Shown here piece after piece: positions 10,930 to 21,610 of a stretch of DNA of 64,000 nt. The stretch is from Gymnopilus junonius. Taxonomy: Eukaryota > Basidiomycota > Agaricomycetes > Agaricales > Galerinaceae. Every line of letters starts with the position of its first letter. Positions within the stretch are counted from its first letter, which is position 1. Below the pieces are notes generated by a model. That model was not told the DNA's origin. It was given only the letters and a program-made list of their open reading frames with translations, and searched no databases. A program made the position numbers and the translations under genes. The DNA lies in the NCBI GenBank assembly GCA_015501075.1, contig JADNYJ010000014.1, forward strand, positions 124,001-188,000, given 5' to 3'.

Positions 10930-11483
10930 AGAGTTGTAAGACAGAAAATAATTCTAAAGCTTTTTCTATTCAGTGTGGTGGTTATATTCAGCCCAAGATA
11001 TGAATAGATGCAGTCAGAATCATACGTTGATCCTTTACGGAATAATTAAAGCGATGATGATCCAAACCGACGAGCTTGACATGCCGGTTCATTGCCCCTG
11101 TGTATCTTTAGACAGCCGCAAACACGATGGTGCTGCCTTGATCGGTTCTGTCTCCGTGGGCCTGGGACACCCTGTAGCTCAGGTACAACGGAGTTCACAC
11201 CAAATGGGAGGTTTATTTGGGCAGCCATGATGGAGAGGGAGGGACAATCTACAGACGGACAAGCTACCCTACGACGCGACCTCGAAGAACGCGAAGACGC
11301 GTGACGTCATGCGCACCCGTGACTTTACCCCGTGCTTGGCGGCGTGAGTTCTAATTCCCATACATGATGCATTTCCTCCAAATATAAAACCTTCTCACGG
11401 CATATTGTGATTCTAAAATACATGAGCGACAATGAAGTGTGTTCGTAAGGTAATAATATTATATTGAAGTACATAAAGGACAC
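10930..11483. other. Gap, no gene seen
   Basis: This lies between the start of the MULE transposase gene and the end of Y1. If the MULE has terminal inverted repeats, one should be here and the partner at about 7.5-8.1 kb. I could not match the two regions by eye. Confidence 0.45.
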
Positions 11484-13859
11484 TTAATCCAGCATAAACG
11501 GGGCCGATAGAGTTCCTGAGCGACGCCCAACCCTTCCTTTATTGCTTTTTCCTTCTCTCTCCACCGTTAACCGATGTTTCGAACCCTGTGAAGCAGAATT
11601 CACAGGAGAATGGGCTTCTGATACAATACCCAAGGATAAACCCAAAGCCCTAATGTCCGTCGCCTTAAAAGAGGTCACGACAGCCGCAGCCGGCATTCGA
11701 CAATCCTTCAGACTGATCAAAGTGACCTTCCCTCGGTTGACATCCATAAGAATATGTTGCGGTGTAACGTTGGTGTGCGTGAAGTTACACTCATGCACAG
11801 CTGCCACTGCTTCCTTATATAAGTTGCTTTGATATCCAGCAGGTGAGTTGAGCTCCAATGAATTCGTTAATTTACGTACTGGTGCTTCTTTGCATGCGCC
11901 GGGCGATTCGATCGCGGACGGCTCGAAACCGGAATCCCTCCATCTTCAAGTAACAAAAAGTATTGCTGCTCGTGCACATTCACTTGACAAGAGAAGATGC
12001 CATAGCATTCCACAATGCTCGTAACACCGGCTTTCTTGAGACGTCCATACCACTCGTACTCAGTCTTTAAGTCAATCACTTCCCTTTCATCCCGAGCAAT
12101 TTTTAAAACGAGAGGCTTTTCGAAATAGTCTGTCTTGTTGTCGGTGCCACACGCGACTCCAAAGTAGACCCTCCAGATCCTGCTCGTCTTGTCAAAGCGG
12201 CGGTCGACATCAAGAAAAACAATGTTATTGGACACGCCAGCCAAGCCGGCACTAAACTTGCTATCATATTTCCCTCACGAGACAATTCCAGGTACGTGAA
12301 TTGTACTGCGTGATAGCCAGTTCATGAAGACGGAGGTCAATATATTGGGACCCAGTTAACGAATCTAAGAAGTACTGTAAATGCAAGATCCATGAGTATC
12401 AATTATATGGTTAGTTGCTTAAGAATAAAGCGGACGTCCGTACCGATTCGGGAGGTAATACTTGGACTGCAACACGATGCGTATCGAACAAACCGGACGA
12501 AGATGCATTGGGTAAGGCAGGTCTATCGTCAATCCTCAGTCGAAGCAGAGCCTGAGCATAGAGCGATAGACGCTTTGAATCCAGCTGCTGCGCACGATCC
12601 ACGGCATCCTGATAGGCAACAATGAACAAGCCTATGCAAATCTTAACGTAAGAAGGTCCCGTCTTGTCGCTTGGTCTGATAGGGGTCGAAATAAGAAGCC
12701 GTTGCGTTTCTCTGTGCCGGATGGTGATGCACTCTTCGTTGCCGGAACTTATAACTATGAAAGAGGCGTCCTGGACAACAGCCGACGTCCAAGCCTAGGC
12801 ATCTGAGTAAGCAGAAATACATAAGCAGAGAGAAACTAACTTGTTGCAAGATAGATTGCACTTTTTTTCTGCAGCTGTTTTGCATCTTCCGAACGCGTTT
12901 GGTAGGCCTTTCTTCTTCTTCGTCCAGAACGTTTTCGCCCGTAGATCCTTGATAATGTCTACAGTAACCAACGCATCTGGACCAGTTGGTCGACCGTCAC
13001 GGTGAGCCTTCCTTCTGTCCGGTGGGTTTGACTTGAACATCTGGAAGAAAAATCGTCCCGCCCAGACCTCTCTTGACAAGTTGTCCAATGGAAATCCCCT
13101 TCTTGAGTCCGGAGGGCGGAGAAGGCTCGGACCCAAAGCCAAGATTCTTGTATTCATAGGTGAGGAAGTTGCGTAGGTCGTACTTGCGGATAAGGTTGAA
13201 ATTTGACCTGTCCATCGAAGAAAGAAGATGCCCATTCTTGTTCAGAGACAAGTATGCATTAGCCGCCGCCTCAGCTGATGACTCAACGTCCTTGGCCTGG
13301 GTTGAAAATGTAAAAGCAGAGACCCAGCTAGACAAGAAAAAAGGCCAGATGCTATTTGTGTAAAATACATGTTTATTTTTTCCAGATACGCCACAAGAGA
13401 TTTCTCATCCACAACCTCATCGCCTGAGGGACGTGAAACTCGGGGAAAGATGTGATATATCCTTCCCGCATACCGCGAGTCGTTTGACACGGTCGTCGCA
13501 AATTTTGGACAAAAATTCAAAGAAACCTTTGATGAAGACTACCTTCTTGAGACGTAGTGCTTTTTCAAGGTGCCTGTCATAATATTTGGGTTCTCGTGTG
13601 GTTGTGGAACGCGTATGTAAAGGATTTTTCTCCAAGTAAGGTAGGCGCAATTGGAGAAACGAATCAAGGGCACTCAGGACGGATTGGGTGGTTGTATCGG
13701 CCTTATTTCTTCTTTCAGGGGGTCAACCTGATGCGGATATTGCTTGACATGTGGTAAAACTATGATGCCTGCATGTTCTCCAAGGGTGGTGGACCTTCCT
13801 GTTCCGCCAGCTGACGGAACCTGTTCTTCAGGGGACCTATCACGTTTCCGGGATTTCAT
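11484..13859 (-). pseudogene. Pseudokinase-like family Y, copy Y1 (multiply frameshifted)
   Basis: Start MKSRKRDRSPEE matches the other Y copies. Exon 1 carries RLPYLEKNPLHTRS, YYDRHLEKALRLKK, LSKICDD, KSLVAYLEK, IRKYDL and GRPTGPDALVTVDIIK, but in at least three frames. The central domain follows an intron ending GCCTAG at 12795: AWTSAVV, IRHRETQRLL, PSYVKICIGL, QDAVDRA. The kinase-like N-lobe (VYFGVACG, PLVLKIARDE, EYEWYGRL, FLLLEDGG) is at 11.87-12.24 kb, and the last exon has VHECNFTHTNVTPQHILMDV and LISLKDC. The expected HxD and DFG aspartates are Asn (HTN) and Leu/Lys (SLK), so the fold looks kinase-derived but phosphotransfer is unlikely. The C-terminal tail differs from Y2/Y3 through a late frame change. 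Confidence 0.7.
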
Positions 13860-14054
13860 AGGTGGAAAGAGGGAAAGACACAACTTCTCAGCCGTACGCC
13901 CAAATTTAAGCATTTCCAAATTCCAGACAAATGTAATGTCTTACGGGCCAAAGGGGGGACAATAGTACCGGAGAAAATATGCCTCTGGCCCTCATATATA
14001 GCAAGTACAGGTGTTGGGCTTTTATGGCCCCACGTCTTCTGGCCGTGGCCCACA

Positions 14055-16048
14055 TTAAGGTAACGGGTCGAAGTCGACAATGAAAACTTCATTTTGCGAA
14101 TTAATGAGGAGGTTCTCGGAGCGGATATCGTGAAGGCTTGTCAGAGTATCCGTAAAGGTTTCCCTGTAGAATCCAGAATCGTTGAGAAATGGTAAAAACA
14201 ACAGAGTTGACCTGAACATACCTCTCATGCTCAGTTGTCGAAATAGGTTCACCACGACCGATTCTATCAATCTCCCGGTGACGAAGATTCTGACCCGCAT
14301 AATCCATGAGCATACCCAGAGCACCCGGCTCAGGGTCTTTGAACATGCCGTGGACAGCGACAACGCCCTGAATGCCTGCTTTTCTGAGAAAGATGACCAT
14401 ACACAAGATATTCTTTAAGCATCAACTCCTGTTGCTTATCGGAAAATGCCAGCTTGATTACTAGTTCGCGTTTCAGAACGTCGCCTGATTCCAAAGTTAA
14501 TTCGAGTGCAGCAGGATGAACAACACCGACAGCCCCTCTTCCGACAGGTTTTCGAAGCGTCAGCCTGAGGTATTCGTCGGCCTTGAATCGTTTCTGCTTG
14601 GGATACTGTTTTTCTTCTTCGCTGACCCGGGGCGGTGTGAGACCAGGACACAAGAAGGTGCAGGAGAACAGAACACGTCGTAATCCATGCTGACGAGGGC
14701 CAGTTTTCGTTTGGCAATCCCTTTCGGTAACTGAAGAGTTGTCAGTTGATAGTACGGGTACGAAAGTGTAAATCCATTCGCACCTGCGATATGTCCATTT
14801 CTGCAGCTGGGCTACTCTTTTTCTTCTTGTTTTCAAGTACTTCCTTACCATTGTCGAGATGGTCTGCCGAACGTTTACGGCCAGTCTTTAGCTGCGGTTC
14901 CACGCCGTCCATTCGGTCAAGTACATCTTTAACAATGGCAGTATGAAGACCGATATGCAGCTTCCGGTAAGAAGGATCTCGAATATTCACTGTGTCGATT
15001 AGGCTAGATAAATAGAGTGTCTGAGAACCCCGATGGCGAAAGTCGATGCGTTCGTAACGTCCACAGTGAAGGATAATAAATGTCGAGTCATACACGACAG
15101 CTTTTGCCCAAGCTGGTAATCCTATGTCAGCGGCCTTTTAGAAAAGCCCATCGAACGATGTCTATATGTTGGATGTAATGACTGAAGTTTGCTCGATAGA
15201 GTTTGCGCCTTGACGGTAAATTTGAGACAGTGACGACCTTGGAAATCTTGGTGGTAGAACGTGAACTATAAGATCCCTTTCTATGCAATTTTGATCCCCA
15301 ATGCATATCCACCGGTACAACTGTGTGCTCGGCATCGGGAGGGGGGATAAATTTGAAGTCGTTGTACATCCCAGAGTGCGACAAGGTTCCCAGTTGAAGG
15401 GCATATTCTTTGTTACGGTGCGGAACATACCTGTAGCTATGTACGTCATCGCAAATATATCCCAGGTCGCGAGCCGACGATACTTCCTCGAAAGATCATA
15501 AAATTTGGCTTTGGTGGAGTCGTTGACACTGATCAATATGTTCGCATTAACCGAGAATTCATTGATTACTGCAAGCCAAGATTCCGTCGCAAGTGAGGGA
15601 ATACAGTTTCAGGCATCACCATCATGAAGACAGCAGTATCCCAAGAAGTGGAATAAGGGTGTAGAGCAAGTTTAGACGCGTAAGAGAAACAAAGTTCCCC
15701 AGTAAAACGATTATAGTGTTCAGCAACGAAAGACGCATCCCTGAACACACTGCTCTTTCTTTGTAAAGGAAAGGTATTGTAACCTGCCTGGGTGAATCTG
15801 TGGCCAGCTTGGAGAAAGTTCTCAACAGCTACCTGACAAGTCTTGGAGAACAAATGGGTTATTTCAGGTAAATAAATGACCTTATCAAGGACAAGATGCG
15901 GGGCGATGTGGCGGTCATAGAAGTCGACTGGTGATGACTGAGGTGCCAGAGATTCAATAGTAACTTCGCTCTGAAGAAGTTCAGGATTGTAATTTGTCTC
16001 GAAAGTGTCATGAAAAACGGGGAGAAATGGGTCGCCTGGAGGTAACAT
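14055..16048 (-). pseudogene. Kinase-like family X, copy X3 (truncated, frameshifted)
   Basis: Start MLPPGDPF, then VDFYDRHIAPHLVLDK, FSKTCQVAVENFLQAGHRF and SYASKLALHP. Frames change near 15.60, 15.37, 14.65 and 14.41 kb. Later blocks are recognisable: FYDLSRKYRRLATWD, FAMT, FNWE; YERIDFRHRGSQTLYLSS; VGRGAVGVVHPA; LVIKLAF; MLMDYAGQNLRHRE; HDIRSENLLINSQNEVFIVDFD. The first intron's donor is ATAGAC instead of GTGAGT, so splicing there is probably lost. The reading stops three residues after VDFD, where sequence homologous to the Y upstream region begins, so the last ~35 residues are missing. It lies immediately upstream of Y1 on the same strand. Confidence 0.72.
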
Positions 16049-16635
16049 CGAGATTCAAAGGGACAACAAAAGTTGCTGGCCAAGCAATAGGGAGTGAAAA
16101 TTGGAAAGTGAGGAACATGAGACTGCACAGTGTAATGAACAAAACAACGTCGGGTCAGGTCTGGGGACAAAAACAAGACACAAACACGAACAAATGGAGA
16201 CTTTCGAAAAAGACGCTTATATCATCAGGACCAACCATCCATCCATCCGATTCGCGACCTTCCAATTCCTAGGCCGTTGTGCAGCCTGACTCCGAGTTGT
16301 CTCCCAGTATCTCCCAGCCTCAATCAATAGACAGAGGAGGGCATGCTTATGGATATCCTACCTCCTTTTTCCAAACTGTACTCTGTATTCTTCTATGTTT
16401 CCTTTATCCTACGTATCTATTAGTCGACACCAAATCAACGCCTCCGAATTCTAAGCCTGATTCAAAACTTCTACGGCTTACTTCAAGAAAATTCGACTAT
16501 ATCATGCAGTAGAAACGAGGCCACTTCTTCTCTGGGAGGGATATGAAGCCATGATCATATTTTCATGAACTCGCTCTGCGTCCAGTTAGCTAAGCCTGAA
16601 CTATTCAATGACCTTAGGAATAATGCTAGCATGCG
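16049..16635. other. Gap, no gene seen
   Basis: This lies between the start of X3 and the X remnant to its right. Both strands look non-coding, and I see no family X or Y homology in it. Confidence 0.45.
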
Positions 16636-17095
16636 GTGAACAGCCTTGGTGAGGCTGAAAAGGATAACATGGAGAGCCTTCGAAGCAGTTATCGTTGTCT
16701 CGACGTATTTACTATGACTGGCATGGCGCAAGAAATGTTCAATTGTTCATGGCTTGTCTCTTTTTTTTTGGATCCAGAAACGAGGGCGCACGGAATGGTC
16801 ATCGATAATGGAGCTCGTAGTCTTCATTGCCGTCACCATGAAACAGTATTTGAGGATGAAAGGTGCGTCTACCTTAAGTATTGTCTTTTCTGGTATCATC
16901 ATTCAAGCAAATGTATTGCAGAGTCTTCACAAGGCTAGAGTTGTCACAGTACTTTCTGATATAACCTGCATGCCGAGTCCGGATCTAGGAACAAGGTTTA
17001 CAGGAGCGATCTTGACTACGCAGATGCTGAAAATAGCGAAGATTGACGAGAATCAAAAGTTTGGTGGCATGGGCGTCATTCGCTTCATCACTTTT
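16636..17095 (+). pseudogene. Remnant of a family X kinase-like gene
   Basis: Short blocks align in order with family X: VFTMTGMAQEMFN (family FAMT...GMF), then LDPETRAHGMVIDNGARSLH (family RDPESGAVGMLMNEAGQSLR), an intron-like gap, SLHKARVV (GLHKAGIR) and, in another frame, RSDLDYADAENSE (DFDCADYEVNPEN). Everything else, including the N-terminal domain and most of the N-lobe, is gone. It is much more diverged than the other copies, so this is an old loss. Confidence 0.6.
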
Positions 17096-17504
17096 GTTCG
17101 ATTGTACTTTTTGTTAAACAGCTCGACATTAAGCAACAGCTGCTAGCTACCCCGCTGTCTTGACTCCTATGACAAATACCGCCTCCGAGAGAACAAGGGA
17201 TGTACGAGCATCTTGCCAGCTACAGGATATGTTGAGGGCGAGGAATGTGAGGTAAGAATATGCAATTCCTCCTTCTCTCGGATGCAAGTTATAATCAGAG
17301 TCACCACAGAAAGGGGCTCGCCACTCCAATGCGGGCCACCCCACAGGTTATAGGGCCATAAAGGCCAAACCCCTGCGCGTACTATATGTGAAGCCTCTTT
17401 TCACTATTGTTCCTCGTTTTGGTCCGTAGAACGTTGTTTGGGAACTGGAAATCTTTAAATTTGGGAGTGCTACTGAGAATTTGTGTCTTTCCCTCTCGCC
17501 ACCT
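17096..17504. other. Conserved upstream region of Y2
   Basis: Reverse-complemented, the sequence at about 17.16-17.29 kb matches 26.50-26.61 kb upstream of Y3 (GAGGAATT...CTTACCTCACAT...GCCCTCAAC.TATCCT). The proximal part (about 17.35-17.50) matches the regions upstream of both Y1 and Y3. This is probably the shared promoter/5' leader of family Y. No separate gene is seen. Confidence 0.5.
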
Positions 17505-18882
17505 ATGAAATCCCGGAAACGCGACAGGTCTCCTGAAAAACAGGCTCCGTCAACTGACAGAGCAGGAAGTTCGAGTGCCCTCGAAAAACAAGCGAGCGTG
17601 ACGGTTTCCCTACATGTCGAACAGCCTGAAGAGCCTCTGGCTGACCTGCCTGAAGGACGAAGCATGACAAACAGAGCCATTCACTCCCTCGATTCAATTC
17701 TCAAAGTGCGGCTTCCGTACTTAGAGAAAAATCCTCTGCATACAAAGTCCACCTCCACGCGCCAACCACAATACTATGATAAGCACCTTGCAGAGGCACT
17801 ACGCCTCAAGGTGGTGGCTTTCATGGACAAACATTTCTTTGAAATCTTGTCCAGAATCTGTGACCAATACATCGGGCGGCTTTCGGAATATGAGAAGGAT
17901 ATCTTATTCCCTCATACAGGCTTCAAGCTTCCTTCGCAAGACAACATCTTTGATGAAAAGTCCCTTGTGGCCTATTGCGAAGTGATAAACAGGCACTTTT
18001 CACGAATAGCATCTACCCTCCTTTTCCGAACGAAGTGGGTCTCTGTCCTTGGAGTGTCAACTCAGGTTGATGGTGTCTCATCGACTGACGCAGCAGCCGA
18101 TTCTTACTTATTCACTCAATGGACGCTGCGTCGTTTCTTGTCTTCCGAAGATAAGCCTGGCTTTGACCTTGTCCGTAAATACGACTTGCAAGTTCCCATG
18201 AACTGGGAATACAAGAACCTGGGCTTTGGACATGAAATCTTCTCTGCTCTCCAAACTCAGGGAGGGGACTTCCATTGGACGGCTTGTCAAGAGAGGTCTG
18301 CACGACACGGTGCTACTTCCAAGTGTCCAAATCACATACACCGCACAGAAGGAAGGCTCACCATAACAGGCCGACCAACTGGCCCAGATGCGTTGGCTAC
18401 TGTAGATATTATCAAGAGATCTACGGACGAAAACTGGTGGGGTTCCAATTTCGAATCGTCCAGGAACGATTCGCTTGGGGCACACAAAGAAGCATTGGTA
18501 TGTTAATGTTAATTTACCAACTCACGAGAGCTTGACTCACATTGGGTAATAAAGCGATTCATACCAAGCAGCAGTAACGGATGTACATGAGTGTAGCTTC
18601 GTGCACAAAAACATCACGCCGGAACATGTTCTTATGGATGTCGGCCGAGGGAAAGCGACTTTGATAAGCCTGAAGAATTGTGCAAAGCCAAATGAAGCTG
18701 ATGCAGCCTTTTTTAAAGCGATAGATCTCACTGCTACGGGTTTCTGCTTGGGTATTTCGTTACAAGGTGAATATCCTGCAACAAAACCTGTGCCAAAGCC
18801 CAATGTTGGAGATGGGAGCAGAAGCCAGCAAAGGGAGCTCGTCAGAAGTTCTGTCGGGCGCATTGTCACTATGATGGGTTAA
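17505..18882 (+). pseudogene. Pseudokinase-like family Y, copy Y2 (internal deletion)
   Basis: The N-terminal exon is long and open: MKSRKRDRSPEK, RLPYLEKNPLHTKS, YYDKHLAEALRLK, LSRICDQYI, KSLVAYCEVINRHF, LVRKYDLQVPMNWEYKNLGF and GRPTGPDALATVDIIK. Just after DIIK one extra base shifts the frame. Sequence equivalent to DLRTKT in Y3 is then joined directly to GGVPISNRPG from the end of the kinase-like N-lobe, which removes the whole central domain and the N-lobe. After an intron (GTATGT...TAATAAAG) the final exon reads VHKNITPEHVLMDV, LISLKNC and ends RHIV/GRIVTMMG-like at 18882. HKN replaces HRD. The product cannot form a complete kinase fold. Confidence 0.75.
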
Positions 18883-19115
18883 AGTGTACTCCAATTAGTA
18901 CGTCCTTACCAGCATGCAGATATATTTTTCTATGCCTATGTACGTACTTAATAATGCAGACTCAATCATATGCAATGTGTATCTATGTTCAAGTTGCGTT
19001 CAACGTAGAGTAGAAGGGACTGCCGTGGGAAGGCTTCATTTCTGGGCTAGAAGGAATTATTCAATGTTCAATGCACCATGATTCATGACCTTGTTATGCT
19101 TGTCCCGTTGCCTCG

Positions 19116-21219
19116 ATGACTACTTGCCGGATGCTACCTGCAGACGACCCGTTCGCGTCATTCTTTAAGAGGAGCCTTGAAGCCAATTATGATCCCGATA
19201 TCTCCCAAAACGAAACCAGTCTCCAATACCTTATACCCACGTCTCCTATCTCATTCTACGACCGCCATATCGCGTCCCACCTTACCCTGAAATGTATTAT
19301 ATATCGACCTCCTCTCGTTCCTTCTCTTTCGAAGACTTGCAATCGAGCGATTGACCAGTTCCTAGATGGTGGCTATAAGTTTTATAGAACACATTATCCA
19401 TTCTTGTTAACCCCCGAAAGTGAACTAATTCGAGATTCTCATACGACGACCATACATTATCGCGAATTTGCGGCCGATCTATGTGCTGCGTATGCATACA
19501 AACTCACTCTTCACCCTGAACGCGAAAATTGGGAGACACCTTTTAATTTCGTGGAGGATGTATCAGGCAGAGGGTTGCTCTTCACAACCGAGGCATGGCT
19601 TGCTGTCACTAGCAAGCTCAAGGAACGACATGAACTCATCGAAGACGTCGACGAGACTTTGGAGAAAAAGATTCAAGATCTGTCGCGCAAATATCCTCGA
19701 CTTGCGACTTGGCAAATGTTTGCAATGACAGATACGGCCACAGGGATGCTCCAAACATTGACGAAGGACACGTCTTTCAATTGGGAGACGTGTCGTACTC
19801 TAGGATATAAGACAATCCACCCTTCAATTTATCCTCCAGATGCTAAAAGAGGTGTCGTGCATTCCAGGGATCCAAAACGTTCGAAGGCTCGTGTTGGAAC
19901 AAGTGCCACTGCGACAGTGAAGGCTAATAAAACTGTCATGGTGCCCAGATTATCCTCCCAGTCTAAACAATACCGGCCAGAATTTCGTCATTACATTCAA
20001 CATGTGAGTCTTTTTTCTTTGGACGCACATTTCAATGTTCAAGGATCTGTGCCAGGCATGGGCTACCGCAGCAACCTATGATTCGACGTTCATGATTTTT
20101 CATTGTGGACGTTACGAACGCATTGGTTTCCGCCATCGGGCCTCCCAGACTCTGTATCTATCTGGATTGATCGACCCTATCAATATGAAAGATCCTTCAT
20201 ATCGGAAACTGCACATTGGACTTCACGTTGCCATTGTTCAGGATGCACTGGACCGTCTGGCCCTATCGAATTTAGAACCGAAGACTGCCCGTAAACGCTC
20301 AGTCGATCATGTCGACGAAATGGAAATACCTAAGAGCAAGCGACCGAAGGATACCCCAGTTGATGAAGTTGATAGTTCAGAGGTGAATATCCCTTTGATC
20401 GTTTCTGCGCTATATTGACGATTACAACAGATTGACGACGAAATAGCCAACCGCGATTTAATGCTTGTTACATTAGACTATGGCGCGTTCTGCTCGCCCA
20501 CACCGTCTTCTTTCCTACGAATTGGTCCTTCCTGGGTCCCAGGTCACGCTATGCCTAAAGAATACCCGAAGCAGACCCGTTTCAATGTCCATGAATATAT
20601 TCGCTTGTACTTAAAAACCTCTCGGCCAAGGCGCGGTAGGTATTGTCCATCCCGCTGCTGTTACTCTCACCTTGAAATCTGGCCAAGTCATGAAACGCGA
20701 CATGGTCGTCAAGTTTGCATTCACCAAGGAGCAGGAGAAGAAAATGTTCAATGAATATCGTATCTACGGCGAGCTCTCATTTGAAGAAGGCCTTGAAGGC
20801 ATTGTGACTGTACATGGAATGTTCAGAGACCCTGAATCTGGTGCTGTTGGTATGCTGATGAACGAGGCTGGTCAGAGCCTTCGTCAACGTGAAATTGAAC
20901 GTGGTGGAGATGGTCGACAGGTTACAACATCCCGGAGGAAAGGTGATTCCTCTTTTCTTGTACCTTTTAAGTTTGGTACTGATGTACACCTTATAGAGAA
21001 GCATTTAGACGGGTATTGAAAGGCCTTCACAAAGCTGGCATTAGACATCACGATATTCGTTCTGATAATTTACTTATCAACTCACGGAATGAAGTTTTCA
21101 TTATCGACTTCGACTGCGCGGATTACGAAGTCAATCCAGAAAACACGGAGCGTGAGATGGAGTGCTTGGATGATCTTCTGGAAGGGAAATACGAGCATGA
21201 TACTTATTATTCCTACTAA
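19116..21219 (+). pseudogene. Kinase-like family X, copy X4 (left palindrome arm)
   Basis: Exons: 19116-20003, 20056-20382, 20431-20942 and 20997-21219, with introns GTGAGT...TGCCAG, GTGAAT...CAACAG and GTGATT...TTATAG. The first 20 kb-side half is fully open: MLPADDPFASFFKR, FYDRHIASHLTLK, LSKTCNRAIDQFLDGG, HPERENWETPF, LFTTEAW, YPRLATWQMFAMT, FNWETCRTLGY; then YERIGFRHRASQTLYLSG, IGLHVAIVQDALDRL. In the kinase exon, three homopolymers are one base shorter than in X5 (about 20600, 20613-20617 and 20931-20933), so the frame is lost across the glycine loop and regained later. Last exon: GLHKAGIRHHDIRSDNLL, IIDFDCADYE, ending YYSY. All key kinase residues exist in the DNA. Role unknown; probably cytosolic or nuclear (no signal or membrane segment seen). 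Confidence 0.8.
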
Positions 21220-21297
21220 TCTTATTTAAATATTCATTTATACCGATGTATTTTTTGTTCATCTCTGTACGGTTTTGCGTTTGTAGCCACTATTGAT

Positions 21298-21533
21298 ATT
21301 CCTTGTATCACAACATTTTGCTTCACAATGTATTAGGAGGGGACTTGGGTTGGAGCTCTCAGAGTGGAGGATTAATAGAGACACTGAGCTTAGACTTGCC
21401 ATCATTTGCATATCAATACCGAAGAGGTTGATACATTGCCAGTACGCTGCGGTGGTTGTGCCTCAAGAAGAGGGCATTTGGAGGGGACAATGTATACATT
21501 CTGAAGCAAAATAATACAATTTGAAACATTGTC
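21298..21533. other. Spacer at the centre of the inverted repeat
   Basis: This 236-bp unique-looking centre holds no gene. Its outer edges still resemble each other in inverted orientation (TTGTAT...TTTTGCTTCACAATGTAT near 21304-21335 against the complement of 21490-21525), so the ancestral palindrome was longer and its centre has diverged or been asymmetrically deleted. Confidence 0.7.
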
Positions 21534-21610
21534 ATCAATAGTGGCTACAAACGCAAAACCGTACAGAGATGAACAAAAAATACATGGTATAAATGAATAT
21601 TTAAATAAGA

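Larger units (their letters stand above)
17160..21297 (+). repeat. Left arm of a large inverted repeat (Y2 + X4)
   Basis: This arm carries Y2 then X4 and is mirrored by Y3 and X5. Identity is graded. From about 19874 to 21297 the arm is nearly identical to the reverse complement of 21534-22953, differing only by scattered single-base gaps. Further out (X4 exon 1, the Y-X intergenic region, Y, Y upstream) it drops to roughly three-quarters by eye. The arm is shorter than its partner because Y2 has lost about 0.9 kb internally. Confidence 0.85.
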
